Below, in pieces: positions 49,227-61,454 of a DNA stretch of 64,000 nt. How positions within the stretch are numbered: position 1 is the stretch's first letter; each line of letters opens with the position of its first letter. Location of the stretch: contig ML677335.1 of NCBI GenBank assembly GCA_007922305.1, positions 41,106,949 to 41,170,948 on the forward strand. The letters are read 5' to 3'. Origin of the DNA: Dermatemys mawii (Eukaryota > Chordata > Testudines > Dermatemydidae). The notes beneath the pieces were generated by a model. It did no database searches. It saw only the letters and a list, made by a program, of their open reading frames with translations, and was not told the DNA's origin. Both the position numbers and the translations under genes were made by a program.

Positions 49227-51169
49227 ATAGATTTATTTAGGAGATGAGCTCCAAATATGTAGAATCCCAGCAATACAAATGCTCCTGAGTTTCATGTGTG
49301 TAAGGAAGTGGGACAGAGGGACAGAGACATGGAGGTCTTCCAGATAAGCCTTTAGAAGCTGATTTCCTGCCTGATCTACATGAATATTCAAGGTCCAATG
49401 GCATATATTTTGTAAGAGGGTTGTAGTGGCTTTACCCCAAATTTACCTTATCACAATAGCTGCACTCCTTGGTGCATTGCTGGTTATATGCCTGGTGACA
49501 GCTTCCTCCCGCACTGCATCCTCCTCCCGCCCCCGGCCTTGGTGACCAAATATCAGCAGTACATTAGGCATACTATACAGGCTGTAAAGCACTCGTCTTG
49601 GCTCCACCAGCATTCAAGAGGGACGAACATCTGTCACCTCAAAATAGTACCTAATTTTATAATGTTTGCAATTTCTCCCTTCATAATAGGACAACATGCT
49701 GCATACTTCTCTTACAATGTGCACTAAAAATCTCCAAAGGAGACTCCCAGAAAGCAGACTTGTCTCTCTGGGAAAAGAGATCATTTGCTCATTCTGGCAA
49801 AGTAGAACTTAGAGGTTGATGTAACCTTTTCATGAGACTATTAAGCTACATTACAAAGGCATCAAACTTGGACAGATTAGCATGGTTTAGACAGATTCTA
49901 TTGTCCAAGTTATTTCCAAGAATAAAAAGGTAGGTGAAAAAAGCTATTGCTCAAAAAAAGGAGAAGAGAAATAGATTGTTTTAACAAACTGTTTTCTAAT
50001 TTGGATAGAATTTCATGGTGGTCTGGAGATACCAACTTCATTATATTTGTCATCTGACATGTATGATCAACCTGGAACAACAGTTCAATTGTGTTCTATA
50101 AAAAACTAGTAGTATACTGAAGTTTGGCATTTGGACAGTTTCCTGGCCATTTTTACAGTCTCTGGGAAGGAGCACCCCCAGTATACATAAGCATTGGAAA
50201 ATGACAAAGAAATCCTAGTTGATGTTTGTAGATAGCCAAAAGGTGAGTAGAATCTATGAAATTTATCAAAGGTGAGACAGGTAAATTAATCCCCTTCTAG
50301 GTGAAAACAATTTTATTGAGATGTGTTAGAGAATCTCCAAGAAGGAATCTAGCAAGCCATGGGATTCTTTTGACTTAGCCAGCCTGCTTGAAAAAAAAAA
50401 AAAAAAAAAGTTTCCTGCTCAGGTTGAATGAATTTCCTCTTTTGAACCACATACGACTGACAGGACAGATGCTAGGTGATGGCCCCTTAGTGATGAAATT
50501 ACTGTCGGTGCCCTTTTTTGCCCTTTTCTCGAACCATGTGTGTGTGAAATGTTAAAGGACTATTGGAATTGAAGAACCAATGTGCAACCATAGCTGAAGA
50601 ATAACTTAGGTTGCTTAAAGGAATAGGAGATAGAACTATCCTGACAAGATACTGGGAGACCATACCTAAATCCTGTACAAACAGAAGAGAGTGGGCTGAC
50701 AAAAGTCTGATTTAAGACAGGATGCATCCTTGAGGAACTTCTCCAAGGAAGCTTCACTGAATAACTTGATTCCTAAACAAATGTTTTTGCTGCTGTTTTA
50801 AAAACCATGAGTATTAAAGCATTATAAATATAACTGCTGATATTCAAAAGACCAAGGGTAGACCTGCACTTTGGACTACAACTAACACCTTTAGGGACTC
50901 ATAGCCTTATAACCCCTTTTCGATATTTGGCCATTTGAAAGGTAATATACTAGGATTAAAATGGTGGCCAGAGCTGGCAGCAAAAAAACGACAGATTTCT
51001 GCAGCATTTAGTTCTAGTATTACATTTACCAATGATCCTCTTTCTCAAACGAGTTAGCTTAGATTCAATTTTGGTGATGTTACAACAATGGCCTCTCTCT
51101 TTCAAATCACTGTGTTCCTGTTTTGATTCAGTTTATCTACCACTGCTGCATGGTCTTTTCCCACAACTG
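49227..51169. other. no gene seen; poly-A tract
   Basis: A run of about 18 A at 50392-50409 is not attached to a recognisable SINE or LINE. The rest is unique-looking. Confidence 0.4.
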
Positions 51170-52563
51170 CACTCTTCTGTTCTTTCCTCTCCTGTTGACA
51201 CCATTATCATAGCCCTGACCTCATGTCAGCTGTCGCAATTCCCATATCTTCCAGCTTTTTGAGAAGCACATCTGTCATACCAGCTCCTATAGTACCACCA
51301 ATGTCAATAAATTCTAGAAAATGTTCTCAGTCACCATTGCAGGGACATTTTCACTAAGTTCTGTTGTTGTTACAAAACGCACCATTAAAGTCATTTGTTC
51401 CATATGGCTGATGTCAGGTGTGCAGTCCAGAATAACAGAGTAATATTTTGCTGGACTTCAGATCTGCCACAATCTTCTGTTTGACTTTTGGTGCCAGTAA
51501 CTGTATGATCTCATTTTGAATGGTTTTTCCAAAGTAGTGGTGTGTGTACATTTCTTGGGTGGTGATTCTTCTTAAATGCACCTGCAGTACAGCGTCAAAC
51601 TCAGCCATCAGCTCCACAATTTTAAGGAACTTTCCATAGTTTGGTACATACAGCTGATCTGAAGTGCCATGCAGTGCTAGGTTATGGGTAGCAAGCACTC
51701 TCACAATGGCAATGAGCCTTTTCAGAACATTTTGGCAGTAAAGAGAAGCAATCTTCTCTTGATGCTGATCATCTATGGTGGCCTTTAACCTTAGATGGAA
51801 ATAGCTTGAGATGAGACTACAGAATGATCTTTGGTGATTTGCTGCCTTCTCATGGCATGCCAGATTTTTCCAGTCCTTTGTTGCTGTAGAATCCAATGTG
51901 GCTGGAACATTAGACTGGAAGAGTCTGCAACAAACACAGTATGCAACATTCTGGGTTTTTGAGTACATAAGCCATGGCTTCTCCACTTTGTCACCATTGG
52001 GGATTTCACTTCAGTAACGTGTTGGATGGAAACTTCTATTTTCATTGTCTTTGGGGAACAAGAAGTTTTTCACTTGCTGTGACTCATGCAGTACAAGGAA
52101 GTCCCCCAGGCTACTGCTCAAGTGGGTCCACAGTCCTGGATCATCTAGCCGTAAGGAACTAAACTCAGCAGCAGCTGTTTCTTGTGCCTCCACCACACTC
52201 TTCTCTGATCTACCTTTTCTTCAGGAATGTGCATGGTTACGTCCATCTGAGATGGAAAAATGGATGCTGCAGTAGCTGCCAGGTCACCTACACTCTGACT
52301 AACTGGAAGATCAGGCATCTCCCCACCACTCACATCCTCACTGGGCCAGAAGGCTCACCGTGAACATTTGTGTCTATGTATCTCAGGAGAGCTCCTCCCT
52401 GCTTAGATAGAAAAGCTTCCTTTGCTTTCTTTCTTTTTCTCAATACTGCCCTAGAGGGGCGTTTTCTTCTTTCACTGATGACTGCTGTTCTGTGCCAGCT
52501 ACAGTTGAAGGGGACAAACAAGCAGACTGATAACAGGGTCTGAGTGAGGGAAGATATCAGCAT
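51170..52563 (-). pseudogene. hAT transposase pseudogene (ZMYM/DUF4371-like)
   Basis: The minus strand encodes a broken hAT-family transposase of the TTF-zinc-finger plus DUF4371 type, the class related to ZMYM1-like proteins. The longest intact piece (51414-51986) shows the TTF finger region (PWLMYSKT followed by AYCVCCRLFQ), then DNLKxLI/LATHNLALHG and VELMAEFDAVLQVHLRR, a typical family core. The frame breaks near 51990 and 52200-52330 upstream, where a basic N-terminal segment and DNENRSFHP continue in other frames. It breaks again near 51420, where [13 protein letters not shown] follows. Homology fades near 51170 around YDNG. At least four frame disruptions and 3' truncation make it non-functional. 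It could have supplied transposase to hAT MITEs, but the ends of those in this window differ. Confidence 0.85.
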
Positions 52564-52940
52564 CTTAAGGGCCTAACTAGCTCCTACTACTTCATTTGAT
52601 TGCCTGCTCTCCTCAAGTGGGTTCAGGGAAGCAGCGGGAAACACGAAGCTCTCTCAGAAGCTGGTGTTAATCAGTCCAGGCTCCTGAGGGTGCCAGAGAG
52701 GTATAAGAGGCTCTGCCTCCTCTCTCTCCCTGCAGCTCCTGCTGCTTTCAGTTATTCTCTCTCATTTTCTGTCAGCCTGCCATGTCTCTTGTGCCCTCCT
52801 TCTCCAGCACAGCACCCCACCATCTCTGTGCATATACAGCAGAGAAATATACATATGCACCAGCAGATGACAATTTTCTACACTCTGGGTCCTAGTGGCC
52901 CTCCCTCCTCATCTGGAAACTCATGGTAAGGCCGGCCTTG
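52564..52940 (-). mobile_element. 5' non-coding part of the hAT element
   Basis: The sequence between the transposase start and a terminus-like AAGGCCGGCCTTACCATGA (minus strand, about 52922-52939). This resembles the 'ggccggctttaccatta' end that I recall for this hAT group. The opposite TIR was not found near 51 kb, so the element is truncated. Confidence 0.5.
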
Positions 52941-54189
52941 TCTGTTGCTATGGGAATGTTCCCCAAAACACTGCACCCAATTACAAAATGAAAAATTCTT
53001 TCAGCAGGCCAGAAGATAGAAGTGAGGCACTCAGTAGAGAGGCACTCCCTGCAATGGTAGGGTAAAAAAGGAAGCTAATTAACTAAGTCAGTGTAGGCAT
53101 CTTACTGTGGTCAATTCCTTCATCTCCCACTTCTGGAGAAAGAGAGGAAGTATTTTCTCAGGGGAAAGTTTCCTTAAAACCAGCTCGCTGTCACAGGGAA
53201 GAAAAAAAATCAAGTCTCCATGGAGGCAGACACACTAAGGAGGACACCGCTGGTTCACATTCCTGATAGCCTCCATCCTATGTTCTTCTGACATCAAAAG
53301 CCTCCAGGGCTAAAAGCCTCCAGGGCTAAAAGCCTGAGTTTCTTCAGCTTCATCTGAAGAGCCAGGCAGATGGTAGGAAGAGTCACATCCTCTGGACAGG
53401 GCACCAAGGAGAAACATACTATACCTTGTGTACTGAGTCACACATACAGAAAGAGAATTATAATATTTGCAATACTTCAGTAGCCGCCCAATTGTGATCA
53501 GGACCCTATTGAACTAGGGTCTGTACAAATACAGGCAAAGACTGTCGATTCTTCAGTGCAGGGACTATCTTTCATTTTCAAAACAGGAGGAAAATAGATC
53601 TCTGCCTATATTAGCTGATGATTACTCCTTATCTATTACTTCTCTTCAGAGCAGTAGACAGAATGCAGATAAAAGGTACAATGGTTTAGTGCAGTATCCT
53701 CTCCTCTCTGGAAACCCTCCTTAGGTGAGAAGGGAAAATGAAATAGCCAGTCTCCTCCTATCATTCAGAGCACACTACAAAGAACACCACACACTGAAAA
53801 ATTCAGCTTTAACTGACAGCTCTGAACCAAGAAAGGCCCAGAACTGGAATAGCAGAAATGGTATTTGGCGAAAACTGAAAGGCACTGGCAGAGCAGTGTG
53901 TAAGATGCGCCAGTTGCTCCTCATAGCACTCATTTGAGCTGCCTGCCCTGAGAGTGATTTTCTTTCATGAGAACTAAATTCATTAAATAAGAACAAAATG
54001 ACTGACGTAGGATTGGAAGTGGGGACAAGGATGATCACAGAAAATTCAGATAGGGACTTAATTGTACTGTATCTAAATATGATGCTATCATGAGAAAGGT
54101 TACTTAAGTCTTCAGTGTTTTTTTTAACTAGCACATATCTACACAGTAACGATACATCATTCTAGGGCACTTAAAAGGACTTTTCCTAT
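52941..54189. other. no gene seen
   Basis: Unique-looking sequence apart from a small tandem duplication at 53296-53335. Confidence 0.4.
53296..53335. repeat. tandem duplication, 16-bp unit
   Basis: AAAAGCCTCCAGGGCT occurs twice in tandem, plus a partial third copy, without mismatch. Confidence 0.9.
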
Positions 54190-54289
54190 AAGGGTGCTCT
54201 GGGCCAAGGTGGGACTGAGCACCAGAACTGAGAGACACTCACTCCTATACTCTCAGTACCCACCCCAACAAAGAAAGCATGGAGAAGGA

Positions 54290-54830
54290 AGCCATCTGAC
54301 TCAAATGCAGAGGGCACAAAAGCTGGAGTGGGGGAGGGAAAGGAGTAGATTGGAGTCTGGTGAGACTGGGACCAGCGGGCCAAGGGGATGCTGGGATTGG
54401 AGTCAGTAAGGGAAATGGGGTGAGACAGTGGGCGATAGTAGGGTGAGCGCAGGACAGTGGGAGCAATAACATCAGATCAGACAAGGAAGACTTGGACTGA
54501 TTGGACAAGGAGACAGACTAGGAAGTAGTAAAAGGGAGAGAAGAGAAAGGTGCAGGGGAAGAACTGGAACTGGCAAAGAGACTGGAATGAGGAGCCAGGA
54601 AAAGGAGGGTGAGACAGAGTGCCTGAGAATCCTGGGGATGGGGACAGAAGAGGACTGCAAGGTAGCAGAGTAAGGAGAGAGAGAGATCAAAACAAGGAGC
54701 CAGAAAAGAGTACTGGAATTTGTTGGACAAGGGACAGGGCCTTGGATGAGAAGCCTGAGGAATGAAGTCTGAGATAGGAGCAAGGGATGGGGAAGAGACA
54801 AGGACTGGAACAGGTTGGAGGCCACAGAGT
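54290..54830. repeat. purine-rich strand-asymmetric stretch
   Basis: About 540 bp very rich in A and G on the plus strand. Degenerate words such as GGACTGGAACAGG, GACAAGGAGACAGACTAGG and GGGATGGGGA recur. The minus-strand frames (Ser/Leu/Pro-rich, up to 117 aa) are explained by this bias. Confidence 0.6.
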
Positions 54831-55399
54831 TGAAGAGATCAAACCTTGGAGTAAATGGGCAGAAGAGTCAGTACCAATAGGGCACACTGCTATCTAGAGC
54901 TTGGAAAGAACCCAAGAATTCCCAAGTCTCACCATTCCTCTGCTGTCAGCAAATACCTGTGTAAGCCTCTGATAGGCATCACACCCCACTCTAGAGCTGG
55001 TTCACATAGAGGCTAACAACCTACTACTACTATCAGTTGCTCCAGTAGGTCAAATGTCAGGGCAGTGGACCTAAAGGTTCCAAACGTACTGAGCAGTATA
55101 ATGTCAATGTAATGCCACATGATGGAATTTGTCTTTTCAGTTTGCTTTTCTGAACTAGCCTAGGAAAATACCCAGGAAAAACTACATTAAAACAATATTA
55201 AGGTTGCAAAGTCAGCAAAGGTTAGGCAATGCCAGAATTAAGGTAGCCTGTGAAGCAGAGCTTCTATGAAAAAAAATACCTATGATTAGACACTATCATA
55301 ATGCATATGCACAAGGAGGGTGAATTAACATTACACAAACATCCCTAGTTCTGGCATTTTCTAACCTTGACTTTGCAGTCTTAATATTCTTCTAACATG

Positions 55400-55436
<37 letters not shown>

Positions 55437-56118
55437 GTACAACAGAGTTTGGTTGCCATCAGTAGAACAAAGGCTCCCAAACTTTTCTAAGCTGTTTAGG
55501 AAGTTGATTGCTCACTTCCTCCTCCTAACAGAAGCTGCATGGCTCAAGATCCATTGGTTTCAAAGACATCATGGAATCCATTTCAAAATGGCTATCCTTA
55601 AAAGCATTCATAGACATCCCCAGCTTATTAGCAATCTTTCTGGTCCACCCCCTCCCCACGAACAATGCTCAGCTAGCAAGAAACTATTTTTCAGTCCCTT
55701 CTTAATCACCCCACAGTTAGTACAAGAGCCTGTCTCCCCCGCACCAGCTCCTTCCATATGGAATAACTTTCCTGTGTCTCCAGGCACAGACCTCTTAATT
55801 TCTTTATTTTATTTTTTTTTTTGAAGAAAAAGTATTCTGACAGTACTATTGAACTCTGTGATGCATTTTGAAATATTGTTTCTATGAAAAAAGCTATGCA
55901 AAATGACATTATCTGTTACCTAAAATTATTCCCATCACGTTGAACTCCAAAGGAATCATAATTCATTATTTTCAAAGCATGAAACCATAACACTTACTAC
56001 TTGAATATTTTATTGATTATTGATAAGCATATCTCTGGTACTATTCATTGTAATACCAAAGCACCTAAAACATTAATTAATGAAGCCTCAAGAGCTCTAT
56101 GCTTTATGTAGAGATTAC
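54831..56118. other. no gene seen; TG microsatellite
   Basis: A (TG)n run lies at 55404-55431. The piece AGGCTCCCAAACTTTTCTAAG near 55470 vaguely resembles a hAT end, but it has no partner. Confidence 0.4.
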
Positions 56119-56123
56119 CATCC

Positions 56124-57197
56124 TGTCACAAGCCTACACCCCTATGTTCACCCTTTTTCAAGACTATGATATATTTCTTACAAAGTATGCCTTGTTAGGT
56201 ATCATTTGATAACTCAATTTACCATGATCATCCTGGTAAAATACATGTGGCAACATTGTATGTAAAGTTATAGGATTCTACTGATGATGAGACATTCTAA
56301 ATCTTCAGAAGAGTCACAAATCAGTTCCCCAGAGACAAAAGGTTAGCTAATGCCTCAGCCGGGTGTCAACAAAAATCAAATGGTCTATCTGCTTAAGTGA
56401 CAGGAAAGAGAATGTAGTCAAAAATCTACATCTTTACAAAGGACCAGAGGGGGGGTTCCCATGCACACAGACTTTCCATCTCATGAACCTCAAGTGGAGA
56501 TGATTCTCAAAGAAGAGCAAAGACTATAAAAGGAGAGAGGAAACACCCCCAGTTATTCCTCCTCTCTCTCTACCCTTGGCATCCACAACACCTGAAGAAC
56601 AAAGGAAACAGCTTTAGACTTGGGGAGGGATCCTGATTGCAAGATTCAGCCAGTAAGTCTGCTGAAACATAGTGAAAGACCTTTACTTTGAATTACTCTA
56701 GCTTGTTAAGTTAGATTTCAGTTGCATTTTACTTTTTATTTATTTGTAACCAATTATGACTTTTATGCTTCCTTACTTGTAACCACCTAAAATCTATCTT
56801 CCTGTAGTTAATAAACTTGTCTTACTGTTCTATTTAGACCAATGTCTTCTGATGGAAGTGTTTGGATGCTCCATTTCAGATAATAGGATTTGTACATATC
56901 ATTTTCTATTAATAAAATGGACTTTATATGTGCTTGTATTGTCCAAGAGAGAACTGGGCAGTACAAGACATACATTGCTGGGGGAAAGTCTGGGACTGGG
57001 AATTTGCTTGTTTTTGCTCTGCAGCATAATTCAAGGATGGCTGGCCATAGCACTCTTACAGTATAATTGGGAGTGACTTTATGCTGGAAACTTGGAGTGG
57101 TAAATCTCACAGCAAAGCAGTGTAAAAGGCACCCCAAGTTGGAAAACTGAGGGGACAGCTGTTCAGCAGTCCAGTTTGTACCCTGGATAATGTCACA
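56124..57197 (+). mobile_element. solo LTR of an endogenous retrovirus (1074 bp)
   Basis: Begins TGTCACAAGCC and ends GATAATGTCACA, with an exact 5-bp TSD, catcc (56119-56123 and 57198-57202). It contains a TATA box TATAAAA at 56525-56531 and poly-A signals AATAAA at 56810-56815 and 56911-56916. No internal retroviral sequence remains, so it is a recombined solo LTR. It is probably a different family from 26089-26613. Confidence 0.88.
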
Positions 57198-57202
57198 CAT
57201 CC

Positions 57203-57430
57203 CTATTTTGCAGATTGGGAATTCAAGCGTAGAAAGATTTAGTGATTTGCCCAAGGTCACAAGTAGGGTTGCCAATTTGGGTTGGACATATTCCTGGAGA
57301 TTTAACCACATGACAAGATTAATCTAATTCCTGGAGACTCCAGGCCAATCCTGGGGGGGTTGGCAACCCTAGTCACAAGTGGGTGTGGAACTGAACCCAA
57401 AGCAACTGACTTCCACTCTTGTGCTTTCCT
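57203..57430 (+). repeat. MIR/CORE-SINE split by a MITE
   Basis: TTTTGCAGATTGGGAATTCAAGC, AGTGATTTGCCCAAGGTCACAAG and then, after the insertion, GTGGGTGTGGAACTGAACCCAAAG...CTGACTTCCACTCTTGTGCTTTCC give the standard MIR 3' order. It lies immediately behind the solo LTR. Confidence 0.8.
57264..57371. mobile_element. hAT-type MITE nested in MIR (108 bp)
   Basis: TIRs TAGGGTTGCCAA and TTGGCAACCCTA with a perfect 8-bp TSD, gtcacaag (57256-57263 and 57372-57379), duplicated from MIR sequence. The interior contains ATTCCTGGAGA and ATTCCTGGAGACTCCAGG. Confidence 0.95.
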
Positions 57431-60400
57431 CAGTCCCAGAAAAGGAAAACTTATTGGGGGGCGGGGCAGAGAAGAGAAGATACGTGAAAAAACTTAAGAA
57501 TTAAATTTAGTGTAATTTAGGAATGGTTTTTAGAATGCATTTGGTCCTTTGACTCATTATATAGCCAATTTCTAACACTACGCACTCTTTCTTGGAGTCC
57601 ATGACTCTGACTAGGTTTTTATTAGTCCTGCTTTAGTAAGAAAGCAGCAATATGATTCTCCTCTGACAAGAAATACCAGCATAATTTATTGCATTATTAC
57701 TCCTCTGAACTGAAAGCAATTAATTACCTCCAGCAGGATGCACAAGTGAAAACTCATCAGAGAAAAGTGATGAAAAATGTATCCACTGCTTTAAAATAAT
57801 AGGTGCTTAATGGTTTTTTGTTTGCTGGCTAATCTAGAGCATCTTATAAATGACTCAGGATTGGTTATCAGCTGCAAAACCAGTCCCCCTCCCCCTTACA
57901 TTATTCTATAATCTCCTTTAAGGACAGAAAGAAAAATCTGCAACATTCAACAAAAAGGAAAAAGGCCGTATAATTTGCCTGTCCTTGCCCCATTAAAATT
58001 ATCATCATAATACATGGACAAAAACTATGATAAGATGTGCACACAGTTATTGGCCTGATTGGTGGTGGTGCTTTTTTTATTGATATAACATATCCTCCTT
58101 GAAGAAATAGTAACATTTTACTTTAAAAGTTCGGAATGTAACCTGATGTCACATTGCATTTGTGCAACAGAGAAAATGACCCATTCTTCTTATTGTAGGG
58201 AACTCCAAAGTGTGTGTGACACCAAAAACAACATATATCAGTCTATATTTTGTAAAGCAAACACCCTACTTTGAGTACAGTTCAACCTATTATAAACAAT
58301 ACCTTCCAGCAAGTTTAGGTAAAAATGAGACAGAAAAAGAGGAACTGTATTTATGTTATTAATAAATTGTGCATGTATGTAAACTATAAAAACAGAGCTA
58401 AACTCATATTTATTTCTGCTTTTCAGAATTATTCACATCTGCATGATTCAGTAATTGTTTTTTCTATAAAGTTATTGGAGTAATTTTGCTCGGTATATTC
58501 CTGATCAATTCTTCCTCTCAAGGGCACAGTTGAAAAGTGATATTTGAAAATGGCCCCTGATAGATTGCATGGTTAGTCAGCAGCAGAGACAAACAACCTA
58601 ATCCAGCACAAATTAGTTCGGCTGCCAGCAATAGTTTTATACAAAGATGTAAATTATGTTGTCAAAATCAGTCGCTTTCTAGCTTGCTGCTCAGCTAACA
58701 AGAAACCACTTTAGCTGATAAAGATGAACACTAAGCTTTTCTCGCTTACAAATGTGCAAATCTGCCATTTCAGCATTCTGTTAGCCACAAACAAACAGCC
58801 CCATATAATTGCTTCCTTTTCTCTGCAATGGTATTTCTCGCATAGTACTATTTCTCTAGGACTTTAGAGAAAATCTTTGCAGCACTTTAAAAAATGCCAA
58901 CCAGGGCAAGACACACCCCTATTTTTTAAAACGTTTCAACAGAACCACAACACACAATGCCCAGTTATAAATCACACCTAGCCATGCCAACAATTTACAG
59001 ACTTACTGTATGTGAATTGCTGAACACACTGTCTTAATAAATGTAAAAACACACACATCTATTTTAATGTATGCTATAGTGTCTTTGGAACACTTATGAC
59101 TTGACGATGGTCCATCTAGACATGTTATTTTGTATGTTATTATGGGTGGCAACTACATAGGCTGTTATTCCACTAGTCTGCCTTCTTTAAACGTAAACTA
59201 GATAGATCTAACACTAGCATGAAAATAATAATGTATTATAACTGTAATTATATCCAGTGCAAGACAAATAAATAAATTATAAATTACAATTACCCTTTAA
59301 AGTTGCTAGTCACACTATTTGCTTTAAAATTAATTGCAGGTGCTCGAGTGTTTTATTACAGTCCCAAAGTCGTATATTTGAAAGAACAGTACAGATGATT
59401 CCTGTTTATTTGTTAAATTAAAGCTTTGTTGGTAAAATTGCATCTTAATTAATATTATGGGTACTGTATAACAAAATAGTTTACCTTGTGCATAATTTAT
59501 TTCCACATGCATATCTCAGCACAGACCCATTACAGCTCTAAGGCAGCTAAAATAAAATATTCCTCCTTTGCTGGCATTTTTCTAAATAGCAGTTCACTAA
59601 ATCAATATTATTCACTTGGTATTTTTAAAAGCAGTGTATCTTAATAATTACAGAGCATTAGAGTAGGCAATAATTTTACTTGCTAAGCATATTAAATTTA
59701 GCATGTCATCAGTCAAATAGTTTGTTCTTCTTCAGAATTTGTAAGCAGTGAGTGAGAGATTTTGGAATCATGTTACTTTGGTATAAATGTCACATATAGT
59801 TTAAGAATGTGTATGTGACTCCCTAAGGAAGCACAGTCCCATATATCTTTATTAGTTTCATTGGTCAGTGCAGTGACCAGTTGTTTATTCTCATTACTCA
59901 AGACAAGGTGAACCATTTGGCACAGACTGCAATCACAGCTAAAAACATATGACTTTGCAGAAAATAAAAATTGTAGACAAGGCTACATACACAGCATTGT
60001 ATACACTACCAGAATAATTTTTTTTCCCCAGTGCTGTCTCCAGCTTCCAGTTTTCCTGGTATGCCAAATCATAAACCTTTAATAGCTTGGTATTTTCTCT
60101 TGTTGATTTAGTATTAAACATCATCTCTCCATTGATTTTTGTCATGGATTTAAAACAAAAGGGATTAACCAGATTATGCAAATAGATAATAATCCAAGAG
60201 TTAAAAGGCACCATACACAAACCACCACCAGACCTGATACACAAAATCAAATGTCAGTTTTTTCCTTCCTACTCCGATAGGGTTTCTCCACTATTCTCAA
60301 AGAAAACATTTCATTCAGTATACGGCAGCAGTTTGAGGAATGCATCCGTTTAGTCAGTGCTTAGGATCATCATCAAATTACTGGTGTATTAAAAACTAAA

Positions 60401-60912
60401 TGATTGCAATTTGTAGGTCTACAGTCTGTTTTGTTTTGTACCTCCAAGCATGAACTTCACCACCACCACACAGACCCCGCCATCAGGCATAAAGCAACCT
60501 CCCTCTAGAGGAAACAAAGGTGAAATTCCTCTCCCACATCCCCTTTTTGGTAAATTCTACCATCATACCCCATATTCTCAGCAAGCCTCACAGGAATAGA
60601 AGGACTGTATTTCCTTTTTTGTGAGCCTGAATGCTCACAAGAAGCAGGGCCCAGAAGAAGATGGAGAGCTAGAAAAATACAAACATAGCTTCCTCTCTCT
60701 AAAACCCTAATAAATCTGTCTCTAAACAGATATTTAGGAGTGGAAACCTGCAATGCCAGCTGGTTCGTGTTTGCTACAGGTCCAATGAGAACAACATTTG
60801 GTAATAATTATAGATAACATTTTTTAAAAAACATTAAGATGTGGGGAGAGCGTGCAAGTAGTGAAGCCCAGATACCATGGTGTCTGGGGCAACCTGAACA
60901 ACTATGAAACTA
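57431..60912. other. no feature seen
   Basis: Long A/T-rich stretch without recognised repeats. A minus frame at 59939-60250 (103 aa) is open but has no domain or splice context that I can support. Confidence 0.4.
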
Positions 60913-61187
60913 CAGGTATGTCTATACTTCAAGCCAGAGGTGTAATTTCCAGTTCAAGGAGATGTACCATGGCACAAGCAGCGGGGGGAAGAGAGGGAAA
61001 GGAAGGGAGCGGAGGGGAATGGGAGCTAGCCCCGAGTACATACCCGTCAGAGATACTAGGCACATAGTCTGGCAGCTAGCCCATGCCACTGCTTGCACTG
61101 CCCCAGCTACATTTATCTTTTAGCACACTCTCTTGCTCCGAACGTAATGGAATTACCCCTTCTGCCCAAAGTGTAGGTGTCCCCATA
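60913..61187. mobile_element. Harbinger-like MITE
   Basis: Left AGGTATGTCTATACTTCAAGCCAGAGGTGTAATTTCC is mirrored by right GGAATTACCCCTTCTGCCCAAAGTGTAGGTGTCCCCATAG. Same family as 15274-15506, sharing the ATGTCTRYACT end and the TGTAATT block. The TSD is unclear. Confidence 0.6.
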
Positions 61188-61454
61188 GTTAGGTGGGAAG
61201 ACCAGGCAGATATGGGGAGAGGAATTTGTGGCACAAGAGGTAGTGTTTTGAGATGAAAGCAGGGGAAAGGAGCCAGGGCGGGAGATGGACACGGAAATAG
61301 GAGATGAAGGGGCTGCAAAGGAAGGAATGAAGCAGCAGGAGGATGGAAGCAGAAAAGGAGATGGGAAGAGTGAAGTGAATGGTAAGCAAGTAGGTGAAAC
61401 TGGGCAGCAGGGTAGGACATGTAGTTCAGGGGGTATAAAAATAAATAAATAAAT
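61188..61454. repeat. purine-rich stretch and (AAAT)n
   Basis: G/A-rich sequence on the plus strand, ending in an (AAAT)4 tract at about 61438-61454. The two minus-strand frames here are composition artefacts. Confidence 0.6.

Noticed and set aside
54186..54887. Minus-strand Ser/Leu/Pro-rich frames up to 117 codons
   Set aside because: Produced by the purine-rich plus strand; no hydrophobic-segment pattern or domain.
55402..55824. 140-codon plus frame ending with SIWNNFPVSPGTDL
   Set aside because: Begins in a TG microsatellite. The end weakly recalls the C-terminal 'WNxLP' motif of some LINE ORFs, but no flanking LINE sequence supports it.
59939..60250. 103-codon minus frame with lysine-rich middle
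   Set aside because: No domain, no homologous family recognised, no convincing splice sites.
61076..61420. 114-codon minus frame
   Set aside because: Spans a MITE end and a purine-rich stretch; composition artefact.
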